DNA of 64,000 nt, taken from NCBI GenBank assembly GCA_934402375.1, contig CAKRUB010000002.1:124001-188000 (forward strand), written 5' to 3'. This document shows positions 61,657-64,000 of this stretch, piece by piece. Source of the DNA: an uncultured Acetatifactor sp. Lineage in GTDB: Bacteria; Bacillota; Clostridia; Lachnospirales; Lachnospiraceae. Both the position numbers and the translations under genes were made by a program. Position 1 is the first letter of the stretch. Every line of letters begins with the position of its first letter. The notes under the pieces are model-generated. The model saw only the letters and a list, made by a program, of their open reading frames with translations. It was not told the DNA's origin and ran no database searches.

Positions 61657-62643
61657 ATGAAGTGGGTAAAATTCAGAATTAAGACAATAACGGATGCAGA
61701 GGACATCATCATCAGTACGCTTTACGACATCGGTCTTGAGGGGGCGCAGATCGAGGACAAGATCCCGTTGACGCCGCTGGAGAAGGAGCAGATGTTTGTG
61801 GATATATTGCCGGACGGACCGGCGGATGACGGCATTGCCTATTTGAGCTTCTTCGTCGAGAAGAAGGACGACGGAAGTCTCGAGATACAGGGAGAGCCGA
61901 CGGATACGGATACGGTTCTGGCGAACATAAAGAAGGAACTGGACGAGCTGAAGGAGTTCTGCGAGATTGGCGAGGGAAGCGTCACGGTTGACGAAACCGA
62001 GGACATTGACTGGATCAATAACTGGAAGCAGTATTTTCACCAGTTTTACATCGACGATATTCTTGTTATTCCTTCGTGGGAGGACATCAAGCCCGAGGAC
62101 AGTGCAAAGATGGTGCTCCATATTGACCCGGGAACCGCTTTCGGGACGGGAATGCATGAGACAACCCAGCTCTGCATCAGACAGCTCAAGAAATATATCA
62201 CACCCGAGACGGAGCTTCTGGATGTGGGAACGGGAAGCGGCATTCTTGCCATTCTCTCGCTGATGTTCGGGGCAAAGCATGCGGTGGGAACGGATCTGGA
62301 TATGTGTGCCGTGGATGCGGTGGCACAGAACTGTGAGGCAAACGGCATCGCACCGGAACAGTTTGAAATGCTGATCGGAAATATCATCACGGACAAGGCG
62401 GTGCAGGACAAGGTCGGCTACGAGTGCTATGACATTGTCGTTGCAAATATTCTGGCGGATGTACTTGTTCCGCTGACGCCGGTGATCCTGAACCAGCTCA
62501 AGCCCGGCGGCATCTACATCACCTCCGGCATCATAAACGACAAGGAGAAGACGGTGACGGATGCGGTGAAGGCAGCAGGCCTGAAGGTGCTCGAGGTGAC
62601 TTATCAGGGCGAGTGGGTCAGCGTCACCGCGCAGAAGGTCTGA
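61657..62643 (+). CDS. prmA: Ribosomal protein L11 methyltransferase
   Basis: A 328-residue SAM-dependent enzyme that trimethylates ribosomal protein L11. An N-terminal substrate domain (KWVKFRIKTITDAEDIIISTLYDIG) is followed by HIDPGTAFGTGMHETTQLCI, the SAM loop LLDVGTGSGILAI near residue 190 and VVANILADVLVPL, the N-I-L motif of PrmA. The start is ATG 61657; the earlier frame overlaps the preceding gene. It is placed in tandem with rsmE, the usual Firmicute order prmA-rsmE. Confidence 0.94.
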   Translation: MKWVKFRIKTITDAEDIIISTLYDIGLEGAQIEDKIPLTPLEKEQMFVDILPDGPADDGIAYLSFFVEKKDDGSLEIQGEPTDTDTVLANIKKELDELKEFCEIGEGSVTVDETEDIDWINNWKQYFHQFYIDDILVIPSWEDIKPEDSAKMVLHIDPGTAFGTGMHETTQLCIRQLKKYITPETELLDVGTGSGILAILSLMFGAKHAVGTDLDMCAVDAVAQNCEANGIAPEQFEMLIGNIITDKAVQDKVGYECYDIVVANILADVLVPLTPVILNQLKPGGIYITSGIINDKEKTVTDAVKAAGLKVLEVTYQGEWVSVTAQKV

Positions 62644-62665
62644 GCTCTGCGGATAGGAGAAGCAT

Positions 62666-63421
62666 ATGTATCAGTTTTTTGTGGAGCCATGCCAGATTCA
62701 TGAAAAGGATAAGCGGGTCATCATCAACGGCTCTGACGTCAACCATATCAGGAACGTACTCCGCATGAAGGTGGGCGAGGAGCTGAATGTCAGCAACGGT
62801 ACGGACGGCAGGGAATACCGCTGTGCCATCGCTGAGTTTCATGAGGACGAGATTATCTGTGAGCTGCGTTTCATCAAGGAGGATCAGGTGGAGCTTCCCT
62901 CGAAGGTGTATCTCTTTCAGGGACTTCCGAAGGCGGACAAGATGGAGCTCATCATCCAGAAAGCGGTGGAGCTCGGCGTATATCAGGTGATTCCGGTGGC
63001 CGTAAAGCGCTGTGTCGTCAAGCTGGATGAGAAGAAGGAAGCGTCGAAGCTCAAGCGCTGGCAGGGCATTGCGGAGGCGGCAGCGAAGCAGAGCAAGCGG
63101 GGGATCATCCCGCAGGTCACGGGCTGTATGAGCTTTCACGACGCCGTGAAAATGGCGGCGGCTATGGATGTCAGGCTGATTCCCTACGAGCTTGCCGAGG
63201 ACATGCAGAAGACCCGGGAGCTGATAGACGGCTTGAAGCCCGGGCAGGAGATCGCTATTTTCATTGGGCCGGAGGGAGGCTTTGATGACGGGGAAATCCG
63301 TGAGGCGCTCGACAACGGCATTCAGCCGGTTACACTCGGAAGAAGAATCCTGCGGACAGAGACGGCGGGAATGACGGTGCTGGCATGGATTGGCTATGTT
63401 CTGGAGGGTAGAGAGGCATAA
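62666..63421 (+). CDS. rsmE: 16S rRNA (uracil-1498-N3)-methyltransferase
   Basis: A 251-residue SPOUT methyltransferase. The N-terminal PUA-like domain (HIRNVLRMKVGEELNVSNG) is followed by the trefoil-knot SAM site IAIFIGPEGGFDDGEI and VTLGRRILRTETAGMTVLAWI. Also clear is LPKADKMELIIQKAVELGV near residue 90. It methylates U1498 in the decoding region of the small subunit. It begins 22 bases after prmA, with a TAGGAGAAG site. Confidence 0.95.
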   Translation: MYQFFVEPCQIHEKDKRVIINGSDVNHIRNVLRMKVGEELNVSNGTDGREYRCAIAEFHEDEIICELRFIKEDQVELPSKVYLFQGLPKADKMELIIQKAVELGVYQVIPVAVKRCVVKLDEKKEASKLKRWQGIAEAAAKQSKRGIIPQVTGCMSFHDAVKMAAAMDVRLIPYELAEDMQKTRELIDGLKPGQEIAIFIGPEGGFDDGEIREALDNGIQPVTLGRRILRTETAGMTVLAWIGYVLEGREA

Positions 63422-63511
63422 GGCAGACTGGCGAAAAGAAGCGTGTGTGGCAGGCGCAGAGGCAGGGTGTCCTGCATATGTTAAGGTAGACAAATGGATG
63501 GAGGAAGTAAA

Positions 63512-64000
63512 ATGGAAGTGTATTTGGACAATTCCGCGACGACAAGGGTTTTCCCGGCGGTGGCGGAGTTGATGACAAGAATAATGTGTGAAGACTACGG
63601 AAATCCTTCCAGCCTTCATAGAAAGGGCATGGAGGCCGAAAACTATCTGCGCTATGCGAAGGAGACGCTGGCAAGACTCTTGAAGGTGAGTGAGAAGGAA
63701 ATCTTTTTTACCTCTGGCGGAACGGAATCCGACAACATGGCGCTTGTCGGATGTGCTTTTGCAAACAGTCGCAGGGGAAGGCATATTATTACGACGCAGA
63801 TCGAGCATCCGGCAGTGCTGAAAACCTGTGCCTATCTTGAGACGCAGGGATACAGGATCACATATCTGCCGGTAAACGCATGGGGGCAGATTTCACTTGA
63901 TGATCTGCGGAGGGCGATGACACCGGATACGATTCTGGTATCGATCATGCATACAAACAACGAGATCGGCGCGCTGCAGCCCATTGAGGAGGCAGGGGCA
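63512..64000 (+). CDS. Cysteine desulfurase, N-terminal part (3' end outside window)
   Basis: The first 163 codons of a NifS/IscS-family PLP enzyme that takes sulfur from cysteine for Fe-S clusters or tRNA thiolation. YLDNSATTRVFP opens the protein; FFTSGGTESDNMALVG near residue 65, TQIEHPAVLKTC (PLP-stacking His) and MHTNNEIGALQPI follow. The PLP lysine and the active-site cysteine lie beyond the window. The start is ATG 63512, six bases after GAGGAAG. In relatives the gene after prmA-rsmE is often followed by thiI. Confidence 0.92.
   Translation, partial: MEVYLDNSATTRVFPAVAELMTRIMCEDYGNPSSLHRKGMEAENYLRYAKETLARLLKVSEKEIFFTSGGTESDNMALVGCAFANSRRGRHIITTQIEHPAVLKTCAYLETQGYRITYLPVNAWGQISLDDLRRAMTPDTILVSIMHTNNEIGALQPIEEAGA

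Overview
The window looks like chromosomal DNA of a strictly anaerobic clostridial Firmicute, most likely a Lachnospiraceae-type gut or rumen bacterium. The basis is gene content and order: HrcA-GrpE-DnaK-DnaJ behind a CIRCE operator, HprK with a Crh-like HPr, RapZ-WhiA, ProRS with a eukaryote/archaeal-like tail, DUF6465 and TIGR01906 proteins, and near-consensus sigma-A promoters with strong Shine-Dalgarno sequences. No rRNA, tRNA or CRISPR array was found, so the genus is not fixed.

Layout. 1-10.4 kb: end of proS, two alpha/beta hydrolases, a DEDDh exonuclease, a D,D-carboxypeptidase (minus strand), a trmB-trxA-yitT operon, and pyrG and a DUF1846 gene on the minus strand. 10.6-22 kb: ftsH, uvrC, then a run that joins carbon signalling to envelope and division genes (hprK, ROK glucokinase, murB, rapZ, whiA, crh-like), a lipid kinase and class II aldolase. 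28-35 kb: a carbohydrate locus with a GH95 fucosidase-type enzyme, a GH2 beta-mannosidase and a convergent diguanylate cyclase with a LacI-type ligand-binding domain. 35-48 kb: cyclophilin, acetyltransferase, an ammonium transporter fused to a PII domain, HflK/HflC, a deacetylase, a four-gene glycerol module (two FAD enzymes, DUF1667, GlpK) and a TPR-GGDEF protein. 48-64 kb: aminotransferase, uppP, a group of small envelope and zinc-ribbon proteins, the heat-shock operon, an O-antigen-ligase-like protein, prmA, rsmE and the start of a cysteine desulfurase.

The accessory part is 22.04-27.9 kb. It is clearly more AT-rich than its flanks and lies between the fba terminator and the GH95 gene. It opens with what looks like the 5' part of a group II intron without its reverse transcriptase. 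A strong promoter then drives a 44-codon acidic peptide gene, followed by a flavoprotein of thioredoxin-reductase fold without the redox cysteines, a fold-type III PLP decarboxylase, a divergent Cys/Met-type PLP enzyme and an MFS exporter. This set (short peptide, three putative modifying enzymes, exporter) has the shape of a RiPP or peptide-signal cluster, but none of the usual RiPP maturases is present. It is my main candidate for an undescribed system.

Regulatory structure of note: an amtB leader with two terminator-like hairpins, the first with a hexaloop that fits ANTAR-type antitermination; an hprK transcript predicted to begin with a perfect 23-bp hairpin; a branched inverted-repeat element of about 140 bp after the TPR-GGDEF gene; and Shine-Dalgarno-linked mini-ORFs in front of both PLP-enzyme genes of the accessory cassette.
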